Source of the DNA: an uncultured Alphaproteobacteria bacterium
GTDB lineage: Bacteria > Pseudomonadota > Alphaproteobacteria > Rhodobacterales > Rhodobacteraceae
Direction of reading: 5' to 3'
Assembly: GCA_902537215.1 (NCBI GenBank)
Contig: CACBAM010000012.1
Location: 1-64,000, forward strand
Length of the DNA: 64,000 bases
Positions 1-7,405 of this stretch are shown piece by piece. The position numbers and the translations under genes were made by a program. The notes below the pieces were generated by a model. That model was not told where the DNA came from and made no database searches. It saw only the letters and a program-made list of their open reading frames with translations. How positions within the stretch are numbered: position 1 is the first letter of the stretch; every line of letters begins with the position of its first letter.

Positions 1-152
1 CGAGCTTTTCTTTTCTAACCCCAATTATGGGTATCTTTTTCGGGTGGTTACTTTTGTCAGAAGAACTATCGAGTGCATTGTTTCTAGCAGGCCTTCTGGT
101 TATAGGCGGCATTTATCTAGTTACGCGGGCCGAGACAAGATTAACCGGATAA
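1..152 (+). CDS. EamA/DMT-family transporter, C-terminal end (partial)
   Basis: Only the last 49 codons are in the window; the frame enters at base 3 and stops with TAA at 150-152. The visible residues form two hydrophobic segments: one reads PIMGIFFGWLLLSEE and the other GLLVIGGIYLVTR. This pair is typical of the final two helices of EamA (drug/metabolite) permeases, where a Glu-rich turn follows the ninth helix. It would act in the inner membrane. The substrate cannot be told from this fragment. It converges on the crotonase gene with a gap of only 4 bases. Confidence 0.7.
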   Translation, partial: SFSFLTPIMGIFFGWLLLSEELSSALFLAGLLVIGGIYLVTRAETRLTG

Positions 153-156
153 AAAG

Positions 157-948
157 TTAACTACCTGTAAACCTAGGCCTTTCCTTGTTAAGAAACGCAT
201 TTAGCCCATGAGGGCCGTCATGAGTGTCCATTGTGCCAACAATATGTCGTGTCTCGTTGTCAAGTTGCGACTCTATCGGAGATGAAAAGGATGATAAAAG
301 CATTTTCTTCACTCCTCCATAGGCCTTAGTCGGTCCGGATGCAATTTGAATTGCCATCTCGTTTGCCTTTGTGGCTAAGTTATCGTGAGCCACTACCTCT
401 GTTACAAAGCCCCATTGCTTGGCTTCGTCTGCAGACAACATTCTATTAGTAAGAAAGAGCTCCTTGGCTCTTAGTAATCCGACATGTTTAGCCAAAAAAT
501 ACGTTGATGATCCATCAGGAGTTAACCCTGAAGCGGTATACGCTGAGACGAATTTTGCTTTATCCGATGCCAAAATGTAATCTCCCGACAGAGCAAGAGA
601 AAAGCCCCCGCCCGCAGCAGTTCCATTAATAGCCATAATTACCGGTGCATCCATATATTGAAAACGTATAATTGCATTATGAAGATCGGAGGCCACACGA
701 CTAAGATGTTCATCCTGTCTACCTCCTGGAGGATTATCGAATTCCTTAAGGTCGCCTCCAGCGTTGAACATTTTACCATTTGCAGTAACAATCAGCGCAC
801 CCAAATTTTTGTCTCTCGAGCACAAAACTGCTATCTCAAATAATTCCTTCGCCATCTGAGCGTTCAATGCGTTCGCTTCATCAGGCCTATTCATCGTAAG
901 TGTTCCGACTCTATCTTTTGTCTCAAACGTGATTGTCTCAAATTGCAT
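157..948 (-). CDS. Enoyl-CoA hydratase/isomerase (crotonase) family, PaaG-like
   Basis: This 263-residue protein has the crotonase fold, which stabilises acyl-CoA enolates. The two oxyanion-hole segments are visible: AGGDL at residues 63-67 and GTAAGGGF at 109-116. The two catalytic glutamates of true enoyl-CoA hydratases are not present; Ser117 and about Thr138 occupy those places. Instead the segment GLTPDGSST (141-149) carries an Asp, as in PaaG-type 1,2-epoxyphenylacetyl-CoA isomerases. I therefore read it as an isomerase or another crotonase rather than a classical hydratase. No other phenylacetate genes lie nearby, so the substrate is unknown. The ATG at 948 gives the expected family N-terminus. 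It is transcribed divergently from the cassette that begins at 1067, across 118 bases. Confidence 0.85.
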   Translation of the reverse strand: MQFETITFETKDRVGTLTMNRPDEANALNAQMAKELFEIAVLCSRDKNLGALIVTANGKMFNAGGDLKEFDNPPGGRQDEHLSRVASDLHNAIIRFQYMDAPVIMAINGTAAGGGFSLALSGDYILASDKAKFVSAYTASGLTPDGSSTYFLAKHVGLLRAKELFLTNRMLSADEAKQWGFVTEVVAHDNLATKANEMAIQIASGPTKAYGGVKKMLLSSFSSPIESQLDNETRHIVGTMDTHDGPHGLNAFLNKERPRFTGS

Positions 949-1066
949 TATTGCCCCCTCTTTAACAATTCAAAATTAGAACTTTAATGATCATACAACA
1001 TAAATGTAATTTTTCCCTATAAGTATTTGACTTCCCTTGTTAAGATTTATCATGGAGGGCTAAACT

Positions 1067-1546
1067 TTGGAATTTAGTGAAATAGTAAAAACTTTTACAA
1101 CCGCAGTTGAAAATAACGATGGAGAAAAACTAGCCTCTTTGTTTACTGTAGATGGAGTATATGACGATTATATTTATGGTGAATTTAAGGGAAGACGGAA
1201 TATTGCTATGATGCTTCCAACCCATTTTCATAGAGATGCTAAAAATTTTTCCTGGGAAATGTACGATCTTATTAACAATGAAAGTAAAGGGTACGCTAGG
1301 TATAGATTCTCTTTTACCTCAACACTAACCGGTTCTGAAAACCTAAAAGTAGCTGTACCCGGCATGGCCTATTTCCAATTTGATGGCGATCTAATTGAAT
1401 ATTATGGGGAGATAGTAAATGGTGGAATACCCATGGCTCAATTAAATCTCCCAGCTGGAAAAATCAAACGCGTCTTCGAAAAATGGTCTGATAGAGCTCT
1501 ATACTCAGACTCAAAACTAAAGAAGCTATATACCAAAGGAGAATAA
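1067..1546 (+). CDS. NTF2-like (SnoaL-type) fold protein
   Basis: A 159-residue protein that opens like the SnoaL/NTF2-like superfamily: a helix (EIVKTFTTAVENNDGEKLAS), then LFTVDGVYDDYIYGEFKG, followed by sheet-forming segments. Members are small cone-shaped enzymes or binding proteins. Which catalytic residues apply here cannot be assigned. The start is TTG at 1067, preceded by GGAGG at 1054-1058, a good ribosome binding site. The next gene begins 2 bases after this one ends, so the two are probably co-translated. It is the first gene of a seven-gene plus-strand run. A hydratase, cyclase or isomerase acting with the CitE-like neighbour is possible but unproven. Confidence 0.65.
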   Translation: MEFSEIVKTFTTAVENNDGEKLASLFTVDGVYDDYIYGEFKGRRNIAMMLPTHFHRDAKNFSWEMYDLINNESKGYARYRFSFTSTLTGSENLKVAVPGMAYFQFDGDLIEYYGEIVNGGIPMAQLNLPAGKIKRVFEKWSDRALYSDSKLKKLYTKGE

Positions 1547-1548
1547 TT

Positions 1549-2412
1549 TTGACTATTAGAGCGAGACGAAGTTTTATTTTTACGCCTGGATTAAAACCTG
1601 ACATGTTTCCGAAAGCTCTGGCATGCGGTGTTGATATGGTTTGTGTAGAATTAGAGGATGGTATTGCGCCTCATGACAAAACCGAGGCTAGAATGCATGC
1701 CTTAAATCTTTTCAAGGATGATAAGGGATTTGAAAACGTCGAGCGTATTCTTAGAATTAATAGTATTCGAACACAATTTGGATTAGAAGACTTACAGGCT
1801 GTTTTGAAAAGTGAAAGCCCACCTCCAGCTTTAATGCTACCAAAGGTGATGGATGCAGAAGAAATTATCATAGTGGACGATCTATTATCAGAAGCAAATA
1901 AAGACTGTGACCTCCACCCTATAATAGAGACAAATAAAGGTTTAGAAAATGTCTTCAAAATTGCAGCCGCAAGTAAAAGAATAAAAACTCTATTTTTTGG
2001 ACTTATTGATATGGCAGCAGAGCTTCGATGTAAATTGACGTGGGAAGATTTATTGTACGCACGTTCAAGAGTAGTTCATGCCGCTGCAAAAGAAGGTCTT
2101 GATGCGATAGACGGACCTTATCTAGATCTCAGCAATAATGGGGGTCTTAAACGCTACTGTGAACAAGCACGCAACTTAGGCTTCACGGGGAAAGGTTCCA
2201 TTAATCCAAAACAGGTTCCAATAATTAATGATATATTTTCTCCTAATGATGATGAAGTAAAAAAAGCTGAACGGCTTTTAAGCATTTTTGAAGATGCAAA
2301 TACCGGTCTTGTAATGGTCGATGGAAAGTTGATCGAGAAGCCTGTCCTAAGACAGATGCAAAGAATTGTTGAAATTTCAAATAAACTGAAATCCCCTCAA
2401 TCTAATGGATAG
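1549..2412 (+). CDS. HpcH/HpaI aldolase / CitE-like lyase
   Basis: A 287-residue protein of the CitE-like branch of the HpcH/HpaI family: Mg-dependent TIM-barrel enzymes that cleave or form citramalyl-CoA, malyl-CoA and related esters. Visible motifs are RSFIFTPG (7-14), VELEDG (33-38), LPKV (97-100), IIET (125-128) and FGLIDMAAEL (150-159). The acidic residues of VELEDG and FGLID lie where the family binds Mg and CoA ester. It starts with TTG at 1549 and its end overlaps the next gene by 8 bases. The exact substrate is open. With the crotonase and NTF2-like genes nearby, a short acyl-CoA degradation route is plausible. Confidence 0.8.
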   Translation: MTIRARRSFIFTPGLKPDMFPKALACGVDMVCVELEDGIAPHDKTEARMHALNLFKDDKGFENVERILRINSIRTQFGLEDLQAVLKSESPPPALMLPKVMDAEEIIIVDDLLSEANKDCDLHPIIETNKGLENVFKIAAASKRIKTLFFGLIDMAAELRCKLTWEDLLYARSRVVHAAAKEGLDAIDGPYLDLSNNGGLKRYCEQARNLGFTGKGSINPKQVPIINDIFSPNDDEVKKAERLLSIFEDANTGLVMVDGKLIEKPVLRQMQRIVEISNKLKSPQSNG

Positions 2413-3553
2413 CTTAGAAAAAGAGATCAACTCAACGTTTCTGAAGTTGAATATACCATTTGTTGATTATGGTATAACAAGAAGTGACTCGATTTCTCTT
2501 GAATCTATTTTTAGAAATCCAAGGTTTCAAAATTTATCTCAAAATAAAAGCTCCCTCTTTCGAATGGCATCGATGACTAAGCCTCTGACCGCTTATCTTA
2601 CATTGGCTCTACTTGATGATTATAGAATTGACCTTCATGAAAGCGTTGGTACTTATCTTCCCGCAATTAATAATTTAAAAATTGCCTACAAAGAGGGAGA
2701 TACAATTAAGTATAAAAAAAACGACGTGCCTATTTCTTTCCATCACCTATTGAGCTGTACCTCTGGAAATGCATATGAACATCACGATCCATTAGTATCG
2801 GAGCTAGTATCAAAAAAAGAAGTAGCCCCAATGAAAAATGGCGATGACGCGTTTCTTAAAGCCCCATTGGTATTTACGCCCGGTAGCCATTGGGGTTACG
2901 GCATTTCTTACGGCTGGCTCGGTAAAGCTGTAGAAGCCATTAGTGGCATAACTCTGGATGAAAATTTAAAAAAGTATCTATGTAAGCCTCTAGGCTTAAA
3001 GCAGACTTCTTTTAACCCAGAGCAATCAAGCAAAAAAAAATTGGTTCCGATATATTTTAGGGATTTGGAGGGATCTTACACAGACATTACACCAAAGATC
3101 ACTTTGGGCTTTAACCCATTCCACTATGGTGGTGGTGGAATTACATCAACCTTGACTGATTATTTAAAGATCCTTCAGTTTTTTTTGAAAGTTGTGAAAT
3201 CTGATGGAGAAGATTCTCTTGTTTCATATATGTTAAGAAACCAAATAGGCAATTTGGCGATTGCACCTCTAAAAAGTTTCAATAAAAACTTAGCACTAGA
3301 TTATGACCTTTATCCTGATATTGAAAAGCGATGGGGCTATGGTCTTATAATAAATAAGGAACCAATTCCAAAAAAACGTGAGGCGGGAAGTGGAAGCTGG
3401 GCCGGTGTTTTAAATACCTACTTTTGGATCGACCCTAAAAGCGATATGGCTGGTGTCTTCTTAGCACAGATGTTACCCTGCTACAGCCCCAATATTCTTG
3501 ATGCTTTCGGCTCCTTCGAAGAACTTGCCTATGAGAGTTTAATAAGGAATTAG
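2405..3553 (+). CDS. Serine hydrolase, beta-lactamase class C/esterase family
   Basis: A 382-residue serine hydrolase of the class C beta-lactamase/EstB/PBP4* type. The nucleophile motif S-x-x-K is SMTK at residues 56-59. A tyrosine motif of the Y-x-N type falls at Tyr165 (GYGISYGWLG), and HYGGGG stands in for the usual K-T-G strand. No signal peptide is visible, so a cytoplasmic esterase or lactonase is more likely than a secreted beta-lactamase. Its start overlaps the CitE-like gene by 8 bases (ATG at 2405), which implies translational coupling. It probably hydrolyses an ester made or used by the neighbouring enzymes; that is inference. Confidence 0.8.
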   Translation: MDSLEKEINSTFLKLNIPFVDYGITRSDSISLESIFRNPRFQNLSQNKSSLFRMASMTKPLTAYLTLALLDDYRIDLHESVGTYLPAINNLKIAYKEGDTIKYKKNDVPISFHHLLSCTSGNAYEHHDPLVSELVSKKEVAPMKNGDDAFLKAPLVFTPGSHWGYGISYGWLGKAVEAISGITLDENLKKYLCKPLGLKQTSFNPEQSSKKKLVPIYFRDLEGSYTDITPKITLGFNPFHYGGGGITSTLTDYLKILQFFLKVVKSDGEDSLVSYMLRNQIGNLAIAPLKSFNKNLALDYDLYPDIEKRWGYGLIINKEPIPKKREAGSGSWAGVLNTYFWIDPKSDMAGVFLAQMLPCYSPNILDAFGSFEELAYESLIRN

Positions 3554-3557
3554 TTGC

Positions 3558-4331
3558 TTGTTTTTTATTCTTTCTAAACTACTCAATTTTTTCTTAGACC
3601 CCTTAAATCTTTTAATTATTTCCTTCGTTATCTTTTTACTTATTAGCGTTAGAATAAAAAAAAATAAGTTTAGAGGTATAGTTTGGTTTATCCTTTTTTG
3701 GGTCCTGCTTATATATAAACCGATACCCGAATTTCTGGTAAAAAATCTTGAAGATAAATTTTCTTATAAAGAGGAAACCTTTCTTGATTTAGAAGGCATA
3801 ATTGTACTGGGAGGTAGCACCGGCTCCGGAAAAATCGCTAAGGAACGGAACGAAGTTTCGCTAGGGCCAGGCGCGGAAAGAATTTTTAAGGGTTTACAGT
3901 TTCTACAGCAGCAACCTAAAGGTACTGTTATTTTTACCGGCTTTTCTGGAAGTCTTTTCCATAAAGGGCTATCAGAAGCAGAGATAACAGAAAAGCTAAT
4001 CAGGGCGTTAAAAATAGATTCCAAAAAAATACTCTATGAGAAACGCTCTCGAAATACATTCGAAAATGCCCTTTACACCGGAGAGATTATTGATGACCTC
4101 AAAATAAAAAAGTGGGGCATCGTAACTTCAGCCAGCCATATGAAAAGAGCTATCGCCACTTTTGAAAAACGGTGCCCCCAAATAGTCTTCTATTCAATAC
4201 CAGTTGATTTTCAAACTGCAAACTCGATATACTGGAGTCCAGGATCCATGCAAGGTAGTATTAATCTTTGGCGTATCTATATACATGAAACTGTAGGATA
4301 CTGGGTGTATAAGTTGACAAGGAAACTCTAA
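3558..4331 (+). CDS. YdcF/SanA/ElyC-type DUF218 membrane protein
   Basis: A 257-residue protein with two N-terminal membrane helices (about residues 7-28 and 38-53) followed by a DUF218 domain. The domain is recognised by GIIVLGGSTGSG, by the E/N-rich S-R-N-T-F-E-N-A segment and by the nucleotide-fold-like strand WGIVTSASHM. In other bacteria, membrane-bound relatives (ElyC, SanA) affect envelope polysaccharide and lipid-carrier metabolism; no reaction can be assigned here. The start is TTG at 3558, 4 bases after the hydrolase stop. The stop TAA overlaps the BLUF start by one base (TAATG at 4329-4333). Confidence 0.8.
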   Translation: MFFILSKLLNFFLDPLNLLIISFVIFLLISVRIKKNKFRGIVWFILFWVLLIYKPIPEFLVKNLEDKFSYKEETFLDLEGIIVLGGSTGSGKIAKERNEVSLGPGAERIFKGLQFLQQQPKGTVIFTGFSGSLFHKGLSEAEITEKLIRALKIDSKKILYEKRSRNTFENALYTGEIIDDLKIKKWGIVTSASHMKRAIATFEKRCPQIVFYSIPVDFQTANSIYWSPGSMQGSINLWRIYIHETVGYWVYKLTRKL

Positions 4332-4741
4332 TGAAACTATTGCAGCTCGTTTATTGTTCCCAACCGTTTGGATATAGTTTGGAAATACTATCAGCAATAT
4401 TAATTGCTTCTAGGGCAAACAATAGGAAACACGACATCACTGGAGCTTTAATCTGTCGCTCTGATATTTTTCTGCAGCTCCTTGAAGGGCCTGAACAGCA
4501 AGTAAAAAATACCTATGAGGCGATACAGAAGGATGACCGCCACATTAATGTCTATCACCTTCTCGATCAGTTTTGTGAAAAGCGTTTATTTCCTGCATGG
4601 GCTATGAAAGACGACCCTGTTAAAACATGGATGTGGAGCCGAGAGGAGGTCTCAAACGGAATTGTTAAAAGCCTATCTAAAGCTGAGGTCGAAGAAGTTT
4701 TTGTTAAACTTTCTAGAGAAGCGACCATTTTTAATTTTTAG
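4331..4741 (+). CDS. BLUF-domain blue-light photoreceptor, short type
   Basis: A 136-residue stand-alone BLUF (blue light using FAD) protein. All positions of the AppA/PixD photocycle can be placed: Tyr8 (LVYCSQ), Asn31 (SRANNR), Gln49 (FLQLLEGP), Trp90 and Met92 (AWAM). Spacing agrees with AppA apart from a one-residue shift, so flavin binding and light-driven hydrogen-bond switching should be intact. There is no output domain. Only about 40 residues follow the core, so it must signal by protein contact, as PixD-type proteins do. It is translationally coupled to the DUF218 gene by TAATG and lies 3 bases before a small membrane protein gene. No cyclic-di-GMP or adenylyl cyclase domain is seen nearby. 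Confidence 0.93.
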   Translation: MKLLQLVYCSQPFGYSLEILSAILIASRANNRKHDITGALICRSDIFLQLLEGPEQQVKNTYEAIQKDDRHINVYHLLDQFCEKRLFPAWAMKDDPVKTWMWSREEVSNGIVKSLSKAEVEEVFVKLSREATIFNF

Positions 4742-4744
4742 ACA

Positions 4745-5011
4745 ATGTCTAAGTATGTGAATTATTTAACCTATTTCATTGCCTTTATCACTTTTATTTT
4801 AAGTTGCCTTTTTTTGATATTATTTTTAATTGAGTTCTATGAACTGATAAATAGGTGCATCAGCGTCAATCGCTTTTCCGTTTCTTTCTTTAACTGTGTA
4901 CAAGTATTTTATTTTGAAATACTAAAGACTTGTTTGTTCATTGTGGTGTTATTCCTTTTGGCTATTTTGATAATGCAAAAACTTACAGTTCCCTTCAGAT
5001 CGAGTAATTAA
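4745..5011 (+). CDS. Small two-helix membrane protein, unknown function
   Basis: I do not recognise this 88-residue protein. It has two strongly hydrophobic stretches (about residues 8-30 and 57-78) joined by a short polar loop with two cysteines. The tail after residue 79 is short and basic. The start is ATG at 4745, 3 bases after the BLUF stop, and its own stop overlaps the AEC transporter start (TAATG at 5009-5013). Tight coupling on both sides argues that it is a real gene. It could be a membrane partner of the BLUF protein or of the transporter; nothing in the sequence decides this. Confidence 0.65.
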   Translation: MSKYVNYLTYFIAFITFILSCLFLILFLIEFYELINRCISVNRFSVSFFNCVQVFYFEILKTCLFIVVLFLLAILIMQKLTVPFRSSN

Positions 5012-5937
5012 TGACTGATGTCTTAAATTTAACTATTCCAATGTTTTCTTTAATTGGTATCGGCTACTTATTGAAAAAAATTCAGTTCATGTCAGAACGG
5101 GATGGCACTGTTTTATCAAAGTTTGCTTTTTATATTTTACTACCCCCACTTATGTTCACAAGTATCCTTTCGGGCGATGCCAGTAAAAGCTTAAACTTAA
5201 ATTTCATTTTCAGTTACGAGATCGTAACATTATCAATCTTCGGTCTCACCTATCTTTTTGGACTTATTATAAAACTTAAGACAATGGAAAGGGCAATATT
5301 TGGTCTAAATGCCGCTTATCCTAATTATGGGTATATAGGTGTCCCCTTATGCATTTTAGCGTTCGGTACGGAGGCGGCTATCCCATTAGCTTTAATCCTT
5401 TTGGCCGATACTTTTGTTTTGTTAAGCACGCTAATATTTTACAAATTAACGGAAAATAGAAAAACAAGCCTAAAAGAACTGGGCAAAGAAGTAGTTAAAC
5501 GTTTCATTTACAATCCCCTTATGATGTCTGTTTTTGTAGCCTTTATATTTTCAATTGCAGACATAAAAATAATAACGGCAATTGATAGAACCCTTTCGAT
5601 TGTTGCTGCATCGGCCACTGCTGTTGCTTTGATCGCACTTGGCGTCTCATTAAATGTCACATCTATTAAAAATCAAAAGAGTGTTTTGTTTCTTATCACT
5701 CTAATAAAGCTTGTAGTGCATCCGATATTGATATTTATCATTTTTCAATTTCAAAGTGGTATAGATCCTATGTGGGTTAAAACAGCAATTGTTTGTGCAA
5801 GCTTACCGGTTGCCGCAAATGTTTTCGTATTAGCAAATTATTACAAGACATTTGAGAGTGAAAGTGCGGCGGCAATTACTGTTACAACAATTGTGTCCAG
5901 CATAACAGTTACAATCACACTATTGTTGACCTTATAA
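5011..5937 (+). CDS. AEC (auxin efflux carrier) family transporter
   Basis: A 308-residue integral membrane protein with about ten hydrophobic helices in two halves. The first half carries GLNAAYPNYGYIGVPLCILAF; the N-x-G-Y-I-G-x-P pattern is characteristic of the AEC/malate permease (PF03547) family. The second half has the matching ALGVSL and CASLPVAANVFVLA segments. Relatives move organic acids such as malate or malonate across the inner membrane. It is the last gene of the plus-strand cassette and overlaps the previous one by one base. A carboxylate released by the CitE-like or hydrolase reactions is a reasonable substrate guess. Confidence 0.88.
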   Translation: MTDVLNLTIPMFSLIGIGYLLKKIQFMSERDGTVLSKFAFYILLPPLMFTSILSGDASKSLNLNFIFSYEIVTLSIFGLTYLFGLIIKLKTMERAIFGLNAAYPNYGYIGVPLCILAFGTEAAIPLALILLADTFVLLSTLIFYKLTENRKTSLKELGKEVVKRFIYNPLMMSVFVAFIFSIADIKIITAIDRTLSIVAASATAVALIALGVSLNVTSIKNQKSVLFLITLIKLVVHPILIFIIFQFQSGIDPMWVKTAIVCASLPVAANVFVLANYYKTFESESAAAITVTTIVSSITVTITLLLTL

Positions 5938-5945
5938 TTCTAATA

Positions 5946-7030
5946 TTACTCTTTGAAAGCTGTCTCTTTGATTTTAGCAACAGGTTGCCAAAAATATTCA
6001 AGGATACTTCGCCTGCCCCTAATAATATCAACTTGCGCAATCATACCAGGCGATATCTCAGCTTCAGAATTTTCGTTGTCCAGAATTTTACTTTGAATAG
6101 AAACAATAACACTATATTGAGAACTATTGCTTTCTTCTCGAAAAATAGTATCTGGAGCAATCTGCAAAAGCTCTCCAGAAAGATACCCATATTTACTAGC
6201 ATCATAGGCCGTAAGGCTTATTTTAACTTTTTGCCCGGGCTCAATAAAACCAATATCTTTGGGATCAATAACGGCTTCAATCTGTAGTCCACTATCTGTT
6301 GGTACAATTTCTGCTAAAATGTCTCCCTCTCTAATTACTGCACCCTTATTATTAAAAAAAACTGTGTTAACTTTGCCCTCAATTGGCGAACGGATCTCGA
6401 GAGCGGATATCTTCTCATTAAGAGTTGGAATTCTTGACTTTAACTCAAGTATTTCGGAGTAAATTTTGTTTCTATTTTCATAGAGCTCTTTCAAATTCTT
6501 CCGTTCGATGGATTCTATTGAGTTCTCTATTTTTTCAATTACAAAATTATTTTGTTCTTGCTTGTTTTTGTTTACAGCTATCTTTGAGTCAAGTTTTGCA
6601 CTTTCTCTTTCTAACCTAAATTTTTCTTATTTTCCGATTATTCCCTCTTTGACCAATGGGAATATTTCGTCAATCTCTTCCTTGATTAGTTTCTTCAATT
6701 CCAACAATCCATTTTTTTCTGATTTTAATACTTCACCTTGCTCCCTAAATTTATCCTTTTCATTCAACAGTGTGTTGGTTTGGGTAGCTAGCTCCTGGGC
6801 CCTAGCTTTAAAAAGTTCAATCTGATTATTGACCATTTCCCTCGAAAAATTTATTAAGCTATTTGAGAGATCTCTTATGGAACTTTTGGCGAGCTCTGCA
6901 TCCACCCTTATTAGTTGTATGTTTAGATTCTCTAACCTCGTTTCATACTCCTCCAGAACACCAATAGCTTCCGTCCTACTTATTGTAGCTAGCAATTGAT
7001 TAGCAGAAACTTTTTGCCCCTTTTTTACAT
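5946..7030 (-). pseudogene. Type I secretion membrane fusion protein (HlyD/PrtE type), 5'-truncated, with in-frame stop
   Basis: The reading frame from about 7030 down to 5946 matches an HlyD-family adaptor from its first lipoyl half (VKKGQKVSANQLLATI) through a long coiled coil to the C-terminal beta-barrel. That barrel includes RSPIEGKVNTVFF, VPTDSGLQIEAVIDPKDIGF and LTAYDASKYGYLSG. The N-terminal membrane helix and roughly the first 80 residues are missing. The frame is also interrupted by TAA at 6627-6629, with homologous sequence (EKFRLERES) continuing in the same frame. Two short open frames (6627-7100 and 5946-6494) are therefore pieces of one dead gene. Upstream of about 7030 the antisense of an RTX gene begins. 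It is convergent with the AEC gene, 8 bases away. Confidence 0.88.
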
Positions 7031-7033
7031 TGA

Positions 7034-7384
7034 AATATTGTAGGAAATAGCTCGGAAAATAAACTCTATGGAGGCTCAGGAGCTGGCGTAAAGGATACAC
7101 TAACAGGTAACGGAGGGGCTGATATATTTATCTGCAGTGTTTCGGATGCGAGCACAGACATAAATGTTGCGGATATAATTACTGACTTTTCAAACGGTAC
7201 GGACAAGATAGGCTTGGAAGACAAGACTTTTTCTGACCTAACGATCACTCAAGTCTCAAGTGGTTCTTTTTCTGGAGATGTTCAAATCAAAGATACAAGT
7301 AGTAATAAGATTTTATTTCTTCTTGATGATACGGATGTTGGTTTGATCGATTCTGACGATTTTATTGTTACAGATTTTGTTTAG
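7034..7384 (+). pseudogene. RTX-type type I secreted protein, C-terminal remnant
   Basis: In the plus frame from 7034 to TAG at 7382-7384, 116 codons encode the end of an RTX (hemolysin-type calcium-binding) protein. The frame has G-N-x-S-x-N-x-L-x-G-G-S-G and LTGNGGADIF nonapeptide-like motifs. These are followed by a strand-rich ITDFSNGTDKIGL block and the hydrophobic end DDFIVTDFV, which looks like a type I secretion signal. There is no start codon, a stop precedes the frame at 7031-7033, and everything 5' is lost. It lies head to head with the truncated hlyD, so one deletion probably removed both 5' ends and whatever lay between. The minus-strand ORF over this stretch is a shadow. Confidence 0.85.
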
Positions 7385-7405
7385 TCTTTAAGTATTGCTT
7401 ATATG

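Noticed and set aside
6627-7100. hlyD fragment as a separate intact gene with its own start at 7100
   Set aside because: The first ~23 residues are read from RTX antisense DNA, and homology to HlyD begins at about 7030.
7066-7248. Minus-strand 60-residue ORF
   Set aside because: It is the antisense of the RTX remnant, whose plus-strand frame has recognisable motifs.
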